The notes under the pieces are model-generated. The model saw only the letters and a list, made by a program, of their open reading frames with translations, did no database searches and was not told the DNA's origin. From Arcicella gelida (lineage in GTDB: Bacteria; Bacteroidota; Bacteroidia; Cytophagales; Spirosomataceae): a stretch of DNA of 64,000 nt. Location: positions 62,001 to 126,000 of the forward strand of contig NZ_JAYGIL010000008.1 of assembly GCF_034931025.1 (NCBI RefSeq), written 5' to 3'. Every line of letters begins with the position of its first letter. Positions within the stretch are counted from its first letter, which is position 1. A program made the position numbers and the translations under genes. Positions 9,656-19,092 of the stretch are shown here, in pieces.

Positions 9656-9750
9656 AAAACTGATAAGTGTCTTTATCTCAGAACGCATAACTACTTGCGG
9701 GTTACCAGTATTGGTACGAGGGTAAAGGGATTTATCAGTTTTTTATTTTT
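9656..9750 (+). ncRNA. Candidate structured RNA with multi-stem fold and terminator-like end
   Basis: Perfect 11-bp outer stem (AAAACTGATAA at 9656-9666 with TTATCAGTTTT at 9732-9742) followed by a T-rich tail. Inside it, CTTTATC (9671-9677) can pair with GGTAAAG (9721-9727) using one G-U pair. Two further hairpins fit within: CGCA/TGCG and TACCA-GTAT-TGGTA. The G-U pair would be an A-C mismatch on the other strand, and the longer T-run is on the plus strand, so a plus-strand RNA is favoured. It ends at the stop codon of the convergent DUF3800 gene. Conserved 'DUF3800 RNA motifs' have been reported next to genes of this family; membership here is untested. A plain bidirectional terminator is the alternative. 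Confidence 0.5.
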
Positions 9751-10522
9751 ATAGGATTTGCTCAAAAGGATAGGCTTTCTCAATACGAAATAAATCGTTC
9801 TCGTTATATAATTTGTTTCCGTCATATAAATCAATCACTGTGCCAACTAATGGTTCTATGGTTTCCCAAAACCTTCTTTCTTCTTTATAGATATAACGTT
9901 GTAATGCCCACAAAAAATAATCAACGACACTAAGTTCTGGAAGAAAATTACTTTTCTCAATTGTACATTGATAGTCTATCTGCTCAATAATTCCCTTTTT
10001 TTGATTACTTTTATCAATGGCTTTTTCAATAGAATTAATTAATTTTTCTGTAGTAGATTTTGATTTATGAGCCAAGTAAATATGATACTTTACATTTTCT
10101 GTCCAATGATTTTCAAGTAATTTACGAATAACATCAAAATAAAACTCAGAGGCATTATTATTATGTTTTCTGTTAAAGATACCTATATCTTTTCGAGCGA
10201 TAACTGCATGAAATTTAATACCCTGATACTGACGTAGAAATTTGAAAAACTCAGCTCTTACCTCTGGGTGGTCATTTTTGGCATGAAGAAACCAATTTGG
10301 GTCTTTTACTGATGGGATACTCTTAAAAAGAGTATCTTGTAGAATTGACTCACTGAATTCACGAACAGCTTTATTTAGCTCTTTACGATTTTCAGTTTCA
10401 ATCATACCGATAATTAGTAATGGTTGATAACCTTGTGTGCCAACTAAAAGGCGTTTGCCTTTACCATAGAATTCTGGGTCACCACATTCATCAATAAATA
10501 TATATCGGTTTTGTTTTGTCAT
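9749..10522 (-). CDS. DUF3800 domain protein within the cas locus
   Basis: 257 residues beginning 'MTKQNRYIFIDECGDPEF'. The IDExGD motif near residue 10 is the signature of DUF3800 proteins, which are thought to have an RNase H-like fold. Further acidic residues lie near 'VVDYFLWALQR' (about 205-215) and 'VIDLYDGNKLY' (about 233-243), as expected of a metal-dependent nuclease core. No signal peptide or membrane segment is present. It is inserted on the minus strand between cas6 and cas8b, convergent with cas6 and divergent from the cas8b operon. DUF3800 genes are common in defence islands and mobile regions, so this could be a cargo defence gene or an RNA-linked toxin-like module. The function is not established. 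Confidence 0.85.
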   Translation of the reverse strand: MTKQNRYIFIDECGDPEFYGKGKRLLVGTQGYQPLLIIGMIETENRKELNKAVREFSESILQDTLFKSIPSVKDPNWFLHAKNDHPEVRAEFFKFLRQYQGIKFHAVIARKDIGIFNRKHNNNASEFYFDVIRKLLENHWTENVKYHIYLAHKSKSTTEKLINSIEKAIDKSNQKKGIIEQIDYQCTIEKSNFLPELSVVDYFLWALQRYIYKEERRFWETIEPLVGTVIDLYDGNKLYNENDLFRIEKAYPFEQIL

Positions 10523-10661
10523 TGAAAATTAATAAAAATTACCATTTAATAAGTTTTTGACTTTTATCAAGGTTTTTTATTTTCTTTTTTAGAAATTGTA
10601 CAAGAATTAATAGAAACTACATTATGAAAATATTTAAAGCGTTGCAAAAAGATAAAATATT

Positions 10662-10736
10662 AGCCTAACTGCTGTAACAGTTAGGCTTTGGTGTTTAAAT
10701 TCCTATGTGGTACGATTACGCTAAGCCTAGCGTGAA
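10662..10736. promoter_or_regulatory. Two hairpins upstream of the cas8b operon
   Basis: A perfect 10-bp stem AGCCTAACTG/CAGTTAGGCT (10662-10671 with 10678-10687, loop CTGTAA) is followed about 30 bases later by ACGCTA-AGCC-TAGCGT. The first resembles a terminator but has only a short T-run. The rest of the 384-bp interval 10523-10906 is AT-rich with no gene that I can support. Confidence 0.45.
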
Positions 10737-10866
10737 TTATTATTAGTTTCAAAACCTATTTAGGAATCAACGTCACAAAAGTATTACACTTAAAAAACAA
10801 AAACAAAGTATTTTGAAAATATTTTAATAATTAAGCAAAGCATTAATTATTATTATGAGAAATTTA

Positions 10867-10874
10867 TATATTTG
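10867..10874 (+). promoter_or_regulatory. Predicted -7 box of the cas8b-cas2 operon promoter
   Basis: TATATTTG matches the Bacteroidota -7 consensus TAnnTTTG and lies 32 bp before the cas8b ATG, giving a short leader. A clear -33 element is not seen. Confidence 0.5.
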
Positions 10875-10906
10875 TCACATAATTATAAGATATAAACCAA
10901 GTACCT

Positions 10907-12802
10907 ATGCTTAGAGAACTAATAAACTTTACCGATTCTTTAGACCCTGAATTTAAGGCTTTAGGAATGAAACATAAAGAAGGGCTACATATTTTCTTGG
11001 AAGTTCAGAATGATGGTGAACGTCATTGGATTAATGAAAAAATGGAAGTCGTCTTTACTCGCAAAAAAGAGATAACACCTGAAGACAATACTCTCATAAA
11101 GTATTCGTCAACGTTAACCCAGCTCTCTTGGTGCGTAAATACTAACAAATGTTTTGATTTACCTATTAAGGCTATTCACTCTTGTTCGCCCTATTGTCTT
11201 GCTCTCAAACGTGAAAACTTGGTTGGCGGAGAAAAATATGCAAGCAATGCTTCTGGTAAAAAATCGCAAGTATATGAACGTATCAATGCCTATTTTGGTA
11301 AAGCCTCAGAGTTGCTGGAATCAGAAGAAGAGAAACAGTACATTGAGATTTTCAAGAATGCTTTGAACACAGAAGAGCGTTTTCAATTTTGGGTAGAAAG
11401 CTCTGGATATTGGTCTGAGTTGAAAGACTCGGATTACGTTATTTTCTATTTGAAAGAGCCGATTGAAAAGTACCAAACAACTAGTAAAAAGTATTTGACA
11501 GATAAGCTTTTTAATACCAGTGAGTATAATGTTGAAATTGGACAATCAGTTTTTGGTACAAGTGATTTTTTCAATGGGTTTCCAACCAAAAAGGCTTTTT
11601 TGACGCATCAGTCAGCTTCATTTGATATTTCTGGAAGAATTTCTGCCGGCGATGCCAAATCATTGTATGAATTTCAGGATATAATCGGGAGAAATATTTT
11701 ACCGAATCCTCTACCCATTTTTATTCATAGAGAAGAACTTAATAGAGTAGATAAAAAAACATTATTGGGAGAAAGTATAAGTCTTTTCAAAAAAGAAGCG
11801 ATAAACGGTGTTCGTATTAAATATCAAGAGATAATAAAGACATTGTACAACGACTTCAAGGATGATTTCGGCAATTATTACCTACTTTTTTACAGTTTCG
11901 GAGAAATTAAAGACTTTGATTTTGTCTCAAAATTTGAATATGAATTAATAGACAGAGAGGGGAATAAATGGGAAATAAAAGATTTATTTGGTGTAAAAAA
12001 TAACAGAACATTAGATAATGTTTTCGATTTACACTTTGCTGTAATGCAACCTGCCTTTAATAATTCATTGGTAATGAAGACTAAAACAGGAGATTTTCAA
12101 TATCGTTATTTTGATGATATTGACTCAAAGTACTGTAAATCAGACAATACTTTCCTGTTAGTCAATAAATACAGAAAAGCGTTTTACGATTTCATCTATA
12201 AATCTAAAAGACAAGCAGTTACATCATTGATGTTTCATGATATTATGCGTACCAGTATTTTAGATGATATACGATTAGATGAACTTAAAAACGGTAATCA
12301 CTCAGAAAGGTTTTCGATACTCCAAAAACTCAATATTTGGTTTAGTCTTTACGAAAAATTTGATTTACAAAACAATAAAACAAACGCTGAAAGTATGGCA
12401 AGCAAACTACAAGTCCATCGAGAATTTATAGAAAAACTCTCGAAAGGAGAAACATCTATTGAATCAGATGACCAATATGCTTTTGCAGTTGGGCAAGTGA
12501 TTTATTATCTACTTACTAAAAGTAAAACCTCTGACACAAGTTACAAACGCCTTGAGCCATTTGTACAACAAGTTCACGCTAAAGAACTTAACAAAGCAAT
12601 TGCAAGACTTTTTGATACTTATAAACATGAGCCATTTTCTGCTAATTTCAGAAATCCATTTGCAGAAGTAATGGATTATGAAACCACGGCGAATATGAGA
12701 GATTTTATGCCAACACTGCTGGCTGGTATTTTCTCGAAAAATGCTCTTTTTAGTGATAAAGAAGTGGTATCAAGTGAAGAAACAAAAACTGAAGAACAAT
12801 AA
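10907..12802 (+). CDS. cas8b: Type I-B Cascade large subunit Cas8b/Csh1
   Basis: 631 residues. It is the first gene of the effector operon and is directly followed by cas7 and cas5, the position of the Cas8b large subunit that recognises the PAM and recruits Cas3. Sequence hallmarks are weak, as is usual for Cas8. Two cysteine pairs (C..NTNKC near residue 75 and HSCSPYC near 90) form a possible zinc site of the kind seen in Csh1/TM1802 proteins. 'FNGFPTKKAFLTHQ' (about 220) and 'GRNILPNPLPIFI' (about 265) fit the Csh1-type core. The C-terminal 150 residues are helical, like the small-subunit-like domain of Cas8b. The assignment rests mainly on context plus these motifs. Confidence 0.85.
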   Translation: MLRELINFTDSLDPEFKALGMKHKEGLHIFLEVQNDGERHWINEKMEVVFTRKKEITPEDNTLIKYSSTLTQLSWCVNTNKCFDLPIKAIHSCSPYCLALKRENLVGGEKYASNASGKKSQVYERINAYFGKASELLESEEEKQYIEIFKNALNTEERFQFWVESSGYWSELKDSDYVIFYLKEPIEKYQTTSKKYLTDKLFNTSEYNVEIGQSVFGTSDFFNGFPTKKAFLTHQSASFDISGRISAGDAKSLYEFQDIIGRNILPNPLPIFIHREELNRVDKKTLLGESISLFKKEAINGVRIKYQEIIKTLYNDFKDDFGNYYLLFYSFGEIKDFDFVSKFEYELIDREGNKWEIKDLFGVKNNRTLDNVFDLHFAVMQPAFNNSLVMKTKTGDFQYRYFDDIDSKYCKSDNTFLLVNKYRKAFYDFIYKSKRQAVTSLMFHDIMRTSILDDIRLDELKNGNHSERFSILQKLNIWFSLYEKFDLQNNKTNAESMASKLQVHREFIEKLSKGETSIESDDQYAFAVGQVIYYLLTKSKTSDTSYKRLEPFVQQVHAKELNKAIARLFDTYKHEPFSANFRNPFAEVMDYETTANMRDFMPTLLAGIFSKNALFSDKEVVSSEETKTEEQ

Positions 12803-12830
12803 TTTTTATACCTTTTAACAACATTCAACA

Positions 12831-13775
12831 ATGAGCAACTCATTCAAAAACCGTGTATTTGGCTGTGCCATTATTAAATCAATTAATTCAAATTATAATG
12901 CAGATTTTTCGCATCAGCCACGTACTTTGCCTGATGGAACAGTATATGCAACGGATAAAACTTTTAAGTACAGTATCCGAAACTATATTTCAAAGAATTT
13001 TGGTAGTGAAAAAATATTCTACTTCAAAAGTCTGAACGAAGAGATGCAACCTCGTGACCTTGACCAGACTTACACCAAACATTTTGGAGATTTCCCTAAG
13101 AAAGAAGCTGGCAAAGATGCTGCTTTAAAAGTTCGTAAAACTATCTTAAAGAATTTACTGGAGTGTATTGATATTCGCTTATTTGGAGGAACTTTTGCCA
13201 GTAAAGATGCCAATATTTCTTTGCATGGATCTGTACAAATTACGCACGGTGTAAATCGTTTTCCAGAAGGAATTATTTATTCTGAGCAAATTTCTTCGCC
13301 CTTCCGTAACTCTAATGATAAAAGTACCGATTCGATGCAAACGACATTGGGTACTCAGTTCAAATTGAGAGAAGGACATTACGTTCATCATTTTTCTATC
13401 AACCCCAGAAATTTAGAAGATTTGGCGAGTAAAGTATATAGCAATGGAGTCACGAGTGAAGACATTAGCATTTTGAAAGAAGCCATGCGTTCGGGTGTGT
13501 CTTTTTATGATTCTTCAGCTAAAGCTGGCACAGAAAACGAGTTGTTGCTTTGGATACAACTAAAAGAAGATTCAAAATTGGTATTACCTTCTTTTGTTGA
13601 ATTGGTTTCGGTAAATAATGATAATAACAGAACAATTGATTTTACAAAGGTTTCTGCTGTTTTGGCAAAAGAGAGCGTAAAAAGTCAGATTGAGAAAATA
13701 GAGTTGTACTACGATAGTGCTGTTACAACTTTAATCAATGCACCTGCTGATGCAACAGTATTTGAACTTAATTAA
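12831..13775 (+). CDS. cas7: Type I-B Cascade backbone subunit Cas7/Csh2
   Basis: 314 residues. Cas7 forms the filament that coats the crRNA spacer. The N-terminal 'FGCAIIKSINSNYNADF' and 'PDGTVYATDKTFKYSIRNY' match the start of the RRM-like fold of Csh2 proteins. 'IDIRLFGGTFA' (near 115) and 'HGSVQITHGVN' (near 130) are the conserved central Csh2 motifs. The gap after cas8b is 28 bp, and cas5 follows after 3 bp, consistent with one operon. Confidence 0.92.
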   Translation: MSNSFKNRVFGCAIIKSINSNYNADFSHQPRTLPDGTVYATDKTFKYSIRNYISKNFGSEKIFYFKSLNEEMQPRDLDQTYTKHFGDFPKKEAGKDAALKVRKTILKNLLECIDIRLFGGTFASKDANISLHGSVQITHGVNRFPEGIIYSEQISSPFRNSNDKSTDSMQTTLGTQFKLREGHYVHHFSINPRNLEDLASKVYSNGVTSEDISILKEAMRSGVSFYDSSAKAGTENELLLWIQLKEDSKLVLPSFVELVSVNNDNNRTIDFTKVSAVLAKESVKSQIEKIELYYDSAVTTLINAPADATVFELN

Positions 13776-13778
13776 GCT

Positions 13779-14579
13779 ATGGCAAATCAAAAATTAATTT
13801 CTTTTGATTTACAGGCCGACTTTGCTTTTTTTAAGAAACCAGACCATAATGTAGGGATTGTTCTATCTTATAATATGCTTCATAAGCCCGCATTGTTGGG
13901 TATTTTAGGAGCGATTATTGGATTGGAAGGTTATCAGAAAAAAGGAGAATTACCCGAATACTATCACAAATTGAAAGATATTCCAGTGGGCATAGAACCT
14001 TTGGAGGGCTTTCATGAAAAAGGTAATTTTCAGAAAACGTCTGTAAAATATACCAATACCGTTGGTTATGCCAACGAAGATGGTAATTTATTGGTTGAAG
14101 AAACCATGTTGGTTAAGCCTGCGTATCGCTGTTATTTATTGTTAGATTTGGACGATACACTTCATGCGAAATTATATGAGTATTTGAAAAATGGTAAAGC
14201 TGAGTATGTACCATATTTAGGAAAAAATGAGTTTCAAGCGTGGATTATTTCAACAAATGGATTTATTCAGGAGTATGGTTATGAGGAATTTACCAAAAAT
14301 AATGATTTTTTTATTCGCTCAATTTTTATTAAAAGTGGTATTTTAAAAAATCAAAAAGTAAACGTCAAAATAACACTCAGGAATAAAGACACAGTACACA
14401 GACCTACTTTTACTTATTTTGAGCGATTACCTGTTGGATTTGAAGAAGATAAAATGATTCAATATGAAATGGCAGAGTTTGCTTTGACAGATTGGACAAT
14501 TGCGGCTGATTCGAGCATTGGGCAATTATACGAAATTTATAGGGATAACGATAAACCTCAAATCATCCAGTTGTTCTAA
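13779..14579 (+). CDS. cas5: Type I-B Cascade subunit Cas5
   Basis: 266 residues. Cas5 binds the 5' handle of the crRNA and caps the Cas7 backbone. The start 'LISFDLQADFAFFKKPDHN' and the following 'KPALLGILGAIIGLEGY' (near 40) are characteristic of Cas5h/Cas5b: a RAMP first strand and a glycine-rich helix. Cas3 starts one base after its stop codon, implying translational coupling. Confidence 0.92.
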   Translation: MANQKLISFDLQADFAFFKKPDHNVGIVLSYNMLHKPALLGILGAIIGLEGYQKKGELPEYYHKLKDIPVGIEPLEGFHEKGNFQKTSVKYTNTVGYANEDGNLLVEETMLVKPAYRCYLLLDLDDTLHAKLYEYLKNGKAEYVPYLGKNEFQAWIISTNGFIQEYGYEEFTKNNDFFIRSIFIKSGILKNQKVNVKITLRNKDTVHRPTFTYFERLPVGFEEDKMIQYEMAEFALTDWTIAADSSIGQLYEIYRDNDKPQIIQLF

Positions 14580-14580
14580 G

Positions 14581-17406
14581 ATGCTTACCTGTAAACAAAT
14601 CTTTGAGTTGTTGCTCCCAATTGAGCAACAACTCAAAAACCACAGTGACTATTTAGCTCACTTACCTAATAAAGAAGATGCTGAAAAAAAATCAGTAGAG
14701 CTTTTGCATGAACATTGCCATTTAGTTAATACCTATTTCCTCAAACTAATCGAAGAACATGACTTAGAAAATATTATTGATTCTTTGATTATAGATTTAT
14801 GCAATAAGCTAAAATTTGAAGGGAAGGAAAAAGTTGAAAATTTCATTAAAAAGTTATTTGTCAGCACGATAGTTTTTCATGATTATGGTAAAATCAATGA
14901 AAACTTTCAAGCTTTGAGAATGACTAATAATAAATTTAGGAAAAATACAACATCCCCTTTTACTCCCCCACATGGACATTCTTGGTTAGGAACATATATT
15001 TTTAATAGTCAGTTTTTAGAAGAGGTAGTTCAAGAACAATTTGAGGAATATGATGAATGCTTGCTTTTTACAATCACTACTTTTTTCAGTTATGCTATTT
15101 TAATGCATCATAGCAGTAATTTAGGTAGCGTTAGTGAAAAAATTAAAGATTCAAATTTTGGTAAATTCTATGAAGAAATGAAATCCTATTTATCAAAATA
15201 TGGATTTACATTTAATAAAGAATATTCTGATTTTATTCTTAGAGATGATTATGAAACTTTATTGAAGCAGTTTCGTGAAGAACAACAGAATGAAGACTCT
15301 TTCCCACTTTACGCACTATTAAAACTCAATTTTTCTTTACTCACTGCTTCCGATTACTTGGCAACGCATGAGTATATGAATAGTTCTGAACATGGAAAAG
15401 AAGGAGCTACGGTAGATTTCGGTGTGTTTAAATACAGAGAACGAATTGTAGAAGTTTGTGAAAATATTCGTAAAAGTCAGCTTCATAACCAGAAAACATT
15501 TTCTGAATTAGAGTCATGGAAAGATTATGATGCAGCCGAAGAACTGCAAGAAATGTCGAAACCGAACTTGAATCTTCTTCGTCAGCAAATGGCGGTTGAG
15601 CTTATTAGAAATATTCGGAATAATACCGACAAAAGGCTTTTTTATATCGAAGCTCCAACTGGAGGCGGAAAAACAAATCTTTCAATGATTGCTCTAACCG
15701 AATTGTTAGACCAGAATCCTGAATTGAATAAAGTATTCTATGTTTTTCCTTTTACTACATTGATTACCCAAACGTACAAATCGTTGAAAGAAACTCTTAT
15801 TCTTAATGATAATGAATTGGTTGAAATTCACTCAAAGGCAGGGTTTCATAGCAAACGAGAAGAAAATGAAGATGGAGAGTATGGAAATGAGAAAAAAGAT
15901 TACATCGATAACAAGTTTGCATTGTTTCCTGTGAGTGTGCTGTCTCATGTGAAGTTTTTTGATATTCTAAAAACCAATAATAAAGAGACCAATTATCTTT
16001 TACATCGACTCGCAAATTCTATTGTAATTATTGATGAAGTACAGACATACAACCCCAATATTTGGGATAAAATGCTGTATTTTATCAGCCAATATTCAGC
16101 CTATTTTAATATTCGATTTATTCTAATGTCGGCAACTTTACCGAAAATTGACGAATTGGATATTCCTACATTTAAGGAAGAGTTTGTGGATTTGTTACCT
16201 AACGCTCAGAAATATCTCTCAAATCCAAACTTTAGCAAACGAGTACAATTTGTATTTGATGAAGAGCTAATGAACAATTTAACAATTGAAAAACTGAGAG
16301 ATTTTGTTTTAGAAAAATCAGAAATATATGCCAATAATAAAGGAAGCGTTCATACGATAATCGAATTTATTTTTAAAAAATCGGCTTCAAATTTTAGGCA
16401 ACTAATTTTAGATTCAGGACAAACCTTATTTGATGAAGAAAATATCTTTGTCCTTTCTGGAACGATATTGGAGCCCGAAAGAAGAAAAATCATCAATACG
16501 ATAAAAAATAAAGATAATCGAGATAAAAATATCTTACTCATTACTACGCAAGTGGTAGAAGCAGGAGTAGATATAGACATGGATTTGGGCTTTAAAAACA
16601 CTTCTCTTTTAGATAGCGATGAACAGTTAGCTGGGCGTGTTAATAGAAATGCAAGTAAGGATACCTGTGAAGTGTATTTATTCAAATTGAATGATGCCAA
16701 TTTTATTTACGGTAAAGATGAACGGTATAAGGTTTTAACCTCAAAAGATACAAAAGCTAAAATCTCAAAAGAAGATATATCTGATATTTTAAACAAAAAA
16801 GAATTTTACCGACTTTACAAAGAGGTTTTTGAAAGAATAAACCTGTATAACCGAAAAGCTTATGCTGATAATTTTGGAGCAGAAATTCTGGATAATGTAG
16901 AGAAATTAAACTTTGATGAAATTGATAGAAATTTTAAAATCATCGACCAGAAAAATGAAACAGTATTTGTTCCTATACAATTACCTGTTCAAATAGAATC
17001 AAGCATAACAGGGGAACAAGAAGATATTTTTTCTAAAGATGAATTAAAGTTTTTGGAAGTGTTTAATCTACTTCCAGAAGCTGGAATGCTGGATGGAAGA
17101 GATGTATGGGATGTTTATGAATCGTTGATTGATAGAGAGATAAAAAATAAAAAGGAAGAAAAAGGATTTGACATCAAGGTTAAAATTGATTTTAAAGTCT
17201 TACAAAGTATTATGTCCAAATTTACTTTTTCGTTGTTTGCTCATTCTAAAGTTGTAACAGAATTACAGACTTTGGGATTCATGCAAGAGAAATACGGATT
17301 CCTATTAATTACTGAATCTGGTCTTAATTTGAGTAACCCTGTTTATTTGATAAAACATGGCTTGAATGAGAGTGCTATTCAGACCACCGAAAATTTCTTT
17401 TTATAA
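14581..17406 (+). CDS. cas3: CRISPR-associated nuclease-helicase Cas3 with HD domain
   Basis: 941 residues from the ATG immediately after cas5; a longer frame starting at 14500 overlaps cas5 and is not needed. The N-terminal HD nuclease domain shows several His near residues 43-47 and the HD pair in 'VFHDYGKINENFQ' (H100, D101). The SF2 helicase part has Walker A 'APTGGGKT' (about 357-364) and a Walker B box DEVQ in 'IVIIDEVQTYNP' (about 484). 'LMSATLP' is motif III and 'GRVNR' motif VI. Cas3 unwinds and degrades target DNA after Cascade binds. DEVQ replaces the more usual DEVH/DEAH. Its stop overlaps the cas4 start by one base. Confidence 0.95.
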   Translation: MLTCKQIFELLLPIEQQLKNHSDYLAHLPNKEDAEKKSVELLHEHCHLVNTYFLKLIEEHDLENIIDSLIIDLCNKLKFEGKEKVENFIKKLFVSTIVFHDYGKINENFQALRMTNNKFRKNTTSPFTPPHGHSWLGTYIFNSQFLEEVVQEQFEEYDECLLFTITTFFSYAILMHHSSNLGSVSEKIKDSNFGKFYEEMKSYLSKYGFTFNKEYSDFILRDDYETLLKQFREEQQNEDSFPLYALLKLNFSLLTASDYLATHEYMNSSEHGKEGATVDFGVFKYRERIVEVCENIRKSQLHNQKTFSELESWKDYDAAEELQEMSKPNLNLLRQQMAVELIRNIRNNTDKRLFYIEAPTGGGKTNLSMIALTELLDQNPELNKVFYVFPFTTLITQTYKSLKETLILNDNELVEIHSKAGFHSKREENEDGEYGNEKKDYIDNKFALFPVSVLSHVKFFDILKTNNKETNYLLHRLANSIVIIDEVQTYNPNIWDKMLYFISQYSAYFNIRFILMSATLPKIDELDIPTFKEEFVDLLPNAQKYLSNPNFSKRVQFVFDEELMNNLTIEKLRDFVLEKSEIYANNKGSVHTIIEFIFKKSASNFRQLILDSGQTLFDEENIFVLSGTILEPERRKIINTIKNKDNRDKNILLITTQVVEAGVDIDMDLGFKNTSLLDSDEQLAGRVNRNASKDTCEVYLFKLNDANFIYGKDERYKVLTSKDTKAKISKEDISDILNKKEFYRLYKEVFERINLYNRKAYADNFGAEILDNVEKLNFDEIDRNFKIIDQKNETVFVPIQLPVQIESSITGEQEDIFSKDELKFLEVFNLLPEAGMLDGRDVWDVYESLIDREIKNKKEEKGFDIKVKIDFKVLQSIMSKFTFSLFAHSKVVTELQTLGFMQEKYGFLLITESGLNLSNPVYLIKHGLNESAIQTTENFFL

Positions 17407-17942
17407 TGAAAACCATCAACGCCACACTTATCAATATTTACCATATCTGCCATCGTGAGTTATGGCTGCATGCCAACGGTATCACGATGGAACATACTTC
17501 TGATATTGTTTATGAAGGTAAACTTATCGGTGAAGATACTTATCCGCAAAGAGCCGAGAAAAATCAGGAATTGGAAATTACAGCTGAATTGGACAATGGA
17601 ATGATGGCCTCTGCTAAAATTGACTTCTTTGATGCCAAAAATGGAATTGTTCACGAAACTAAAAAGTCGGCCGCCAAAGAGAAAGCTCATGTTGCCCAAG
17701 TAAAGTTTTACTTGTATCTACTTCGCAAAAATGGAGTAAAGGCTGAGTATGGTCTGATTGATTATCCGAAAATCCGACAGACTGAACGAGTGGATTTGCC
17801 CGAAGAGGAAATGGTTGAAGTAGAAAAGTGGATTGCAGCCGTTACCGAAATTATTCAACTCGAAAGCTGCCCTCCTACCCTTCCGATTTCTAAATGTAAG
17901 TCTTGTAGCTATTTTGACTTTTGTTGGGTTGGTGAAGAATAA
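17406..17942 (+). CDS. cas4: CRISPR adaptation exonuclease Cas4
   Basis: 178 residues. Cas4 trims prespacers and helps select the PAM side before integration. It has the RecB-like nuclease core with D73 in 'KIDFF' and E84/K86 in 'VHETKKS'. Iron-sulfur ligands are C15 in 'YHICHRELW' and the C-terminal cluster C164, C167, C173 (KCKSCSYFDFC). The ATG overlaps the cas3 stop (TAATG), and cas1 follows 77 bp downstream. Confidence 0.94.
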   Translation: MKTINATLINIYHICHRELWLHANGITMEHTSDIVYEGKLIGEDTYPQRAEKNQELEITAELDNGMMASAKIDFFDAKNGIVHETKKSAAKEKAHVAQVKFYLYLLRKNGVKAEYGLIDYPKIRQTERVDLPEEEMVEVEKWIAAVTEIIQLESCPPTLPISKCKSCSYFDFCWVGEE

Positions 17943-18019
17943 AATTTTCTGAGGTACTTGTTTACGCTTAATATTTATTTCAAACTTAATATAGAAAGCA
18001 ATTATTCTAAATATTCAAC

Positions 18020-19024
18020 ATGAAAAAATCTTATTACCTATTTAATCCCGGACGATTGAGTCGGAAAGACAATACACTCTGTTTTACTCCTGTTGATGAG
18101 CATGGAAATGAAGGACAAGCTCGACATATTCCGATTGAGTCGGTCGATAATCTTTATTGTTTCGGCAGTTTAGATGCCAACAGCGCTTTGTATAATTTTA
18201 TGGGGAGAAACCATGTAGCCGTTCATTTTTTTGATTATTACGAACATTACACAGGTTCATTTATGCCAAAAGAGTATCTGTTGGCAGGCAAAATGCAAGT
18301 AGCCCAAACTAAACATTATATTTCGGATAAAAAGCGTTTGGTAATTGCCCAGACTTTAATCAACGGAGCGGCTTTTAATATGAGCCGAAATTTGAAGTAT
18401 TATCAAAGTCGGGGGAAAGATGTTTCTGAAGCTTTGGCACGAATAGAAGATTACACCCAACTAATAGAATCAAGTAAAAAAGTGGATGAATTAATGGGCA
18501 TTGAAGGGAATATTCGTCAAGCCTATTATAGTGCTTTTGGTACAATCATTAATGATTTTGAAATGGGCAATCGTAGCAAACAGCCCCCACAAAATGAAGT
18601 AAATGCCTTGATTTCATTTGGTAATATGATGTGTTATACCGTGTGCATCGACCAAATTTATCATACACAACTCAACCCAACGATTAGTTTTTTGCATGAA
18701 CCGGGTGTAAGAAGATTTTCTTTGGCATTGGATTTAGCAGAGATTTTCAAACCTATTTTAGTCGATAGAACGATCTTTAGTGTACTAAACAAAAAACAAA
18801 TTCAAGCAAATGATTTTCGGCAAGATACTAACCGTTGCGTACTGAAAGATTCAGCACGCAAAACCTTTACTCAAGCTTTTGAAGATAGATTGAAAGAAAC
18901 CTTTAAGCATAGAAGTTTAGGCAGAAATGTGAGTTACAAGCATTTGGTAAAGTTGGAATGTTATAAACTTAGTAAACATATTTTAGGTATTGAAAACTAC
19001 AAACCTTTTAAAATGATGTGGTAA
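18020..19024 (+). CDS. cas1: CRISPR integrase Cas1
   Basis: 334 residues, the usual type I-B length. Cas1 integrates new spacers at the leader end together with Cas2. The metal-binding residues are visible: E162 in 'GIEGNIRQAYY', H226 in 'FLHEPGV' and D238 with E241 in 'LALDLAEIFKP'. The protein should be active. It lies 77 bp after cas4 and is followed by cas2 and the array, the normal adaptation-module order. Confidence 0.96.
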   Translation: MKKSYYLFNPGRLSRKDNTLCFTPVDEHGNEGQARHIPIESVDNLYCFGSLDANSALYNFMGRNHVAVHFFDYYEHYTGSFMPKEYLLAGKMQVAQTKHYISDKKRLVIAQTLINGAAFNMSRNLKYYQSRGKDVSEALARIEDYTQLIESSKKVDELMGIEGNIRQAYYSAFGTIINDFEMGNRSKQPPQNEVNALISFGNMMCYTVCIDQIYHTQLNPTISFLHEPGVRRFSLALDLAEIFKPILVDRTIFSVLNKKQIQANDFRQDTNRCVLKDSARKTFTQAFEDRLKETFKHRSLGRNVSYKHLVKLECYKLSKHILGIENYKPFKMMW

Positions 19025-19092
19025 TATCAATTAATGAGTTGTGAGTGAGTGATTTAGTGAATAAAGTTGATGAAATTAAAACTTTGATTGAT

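Noticed and set aside
14500..14580. Upstream extension of cas3 overlapping cas5
   Set aside because: It encodes the out-of-frame end of cas5. The ATG at 14581, one base after the cas5 stop, starts a typical Cas3 N-terminus.
19045..19092. Longer Cas2 from a GTG start
   Set aside because: Cas2 proteins start at the MYVILVYD strand. The extra 16 residues are not part of the family.
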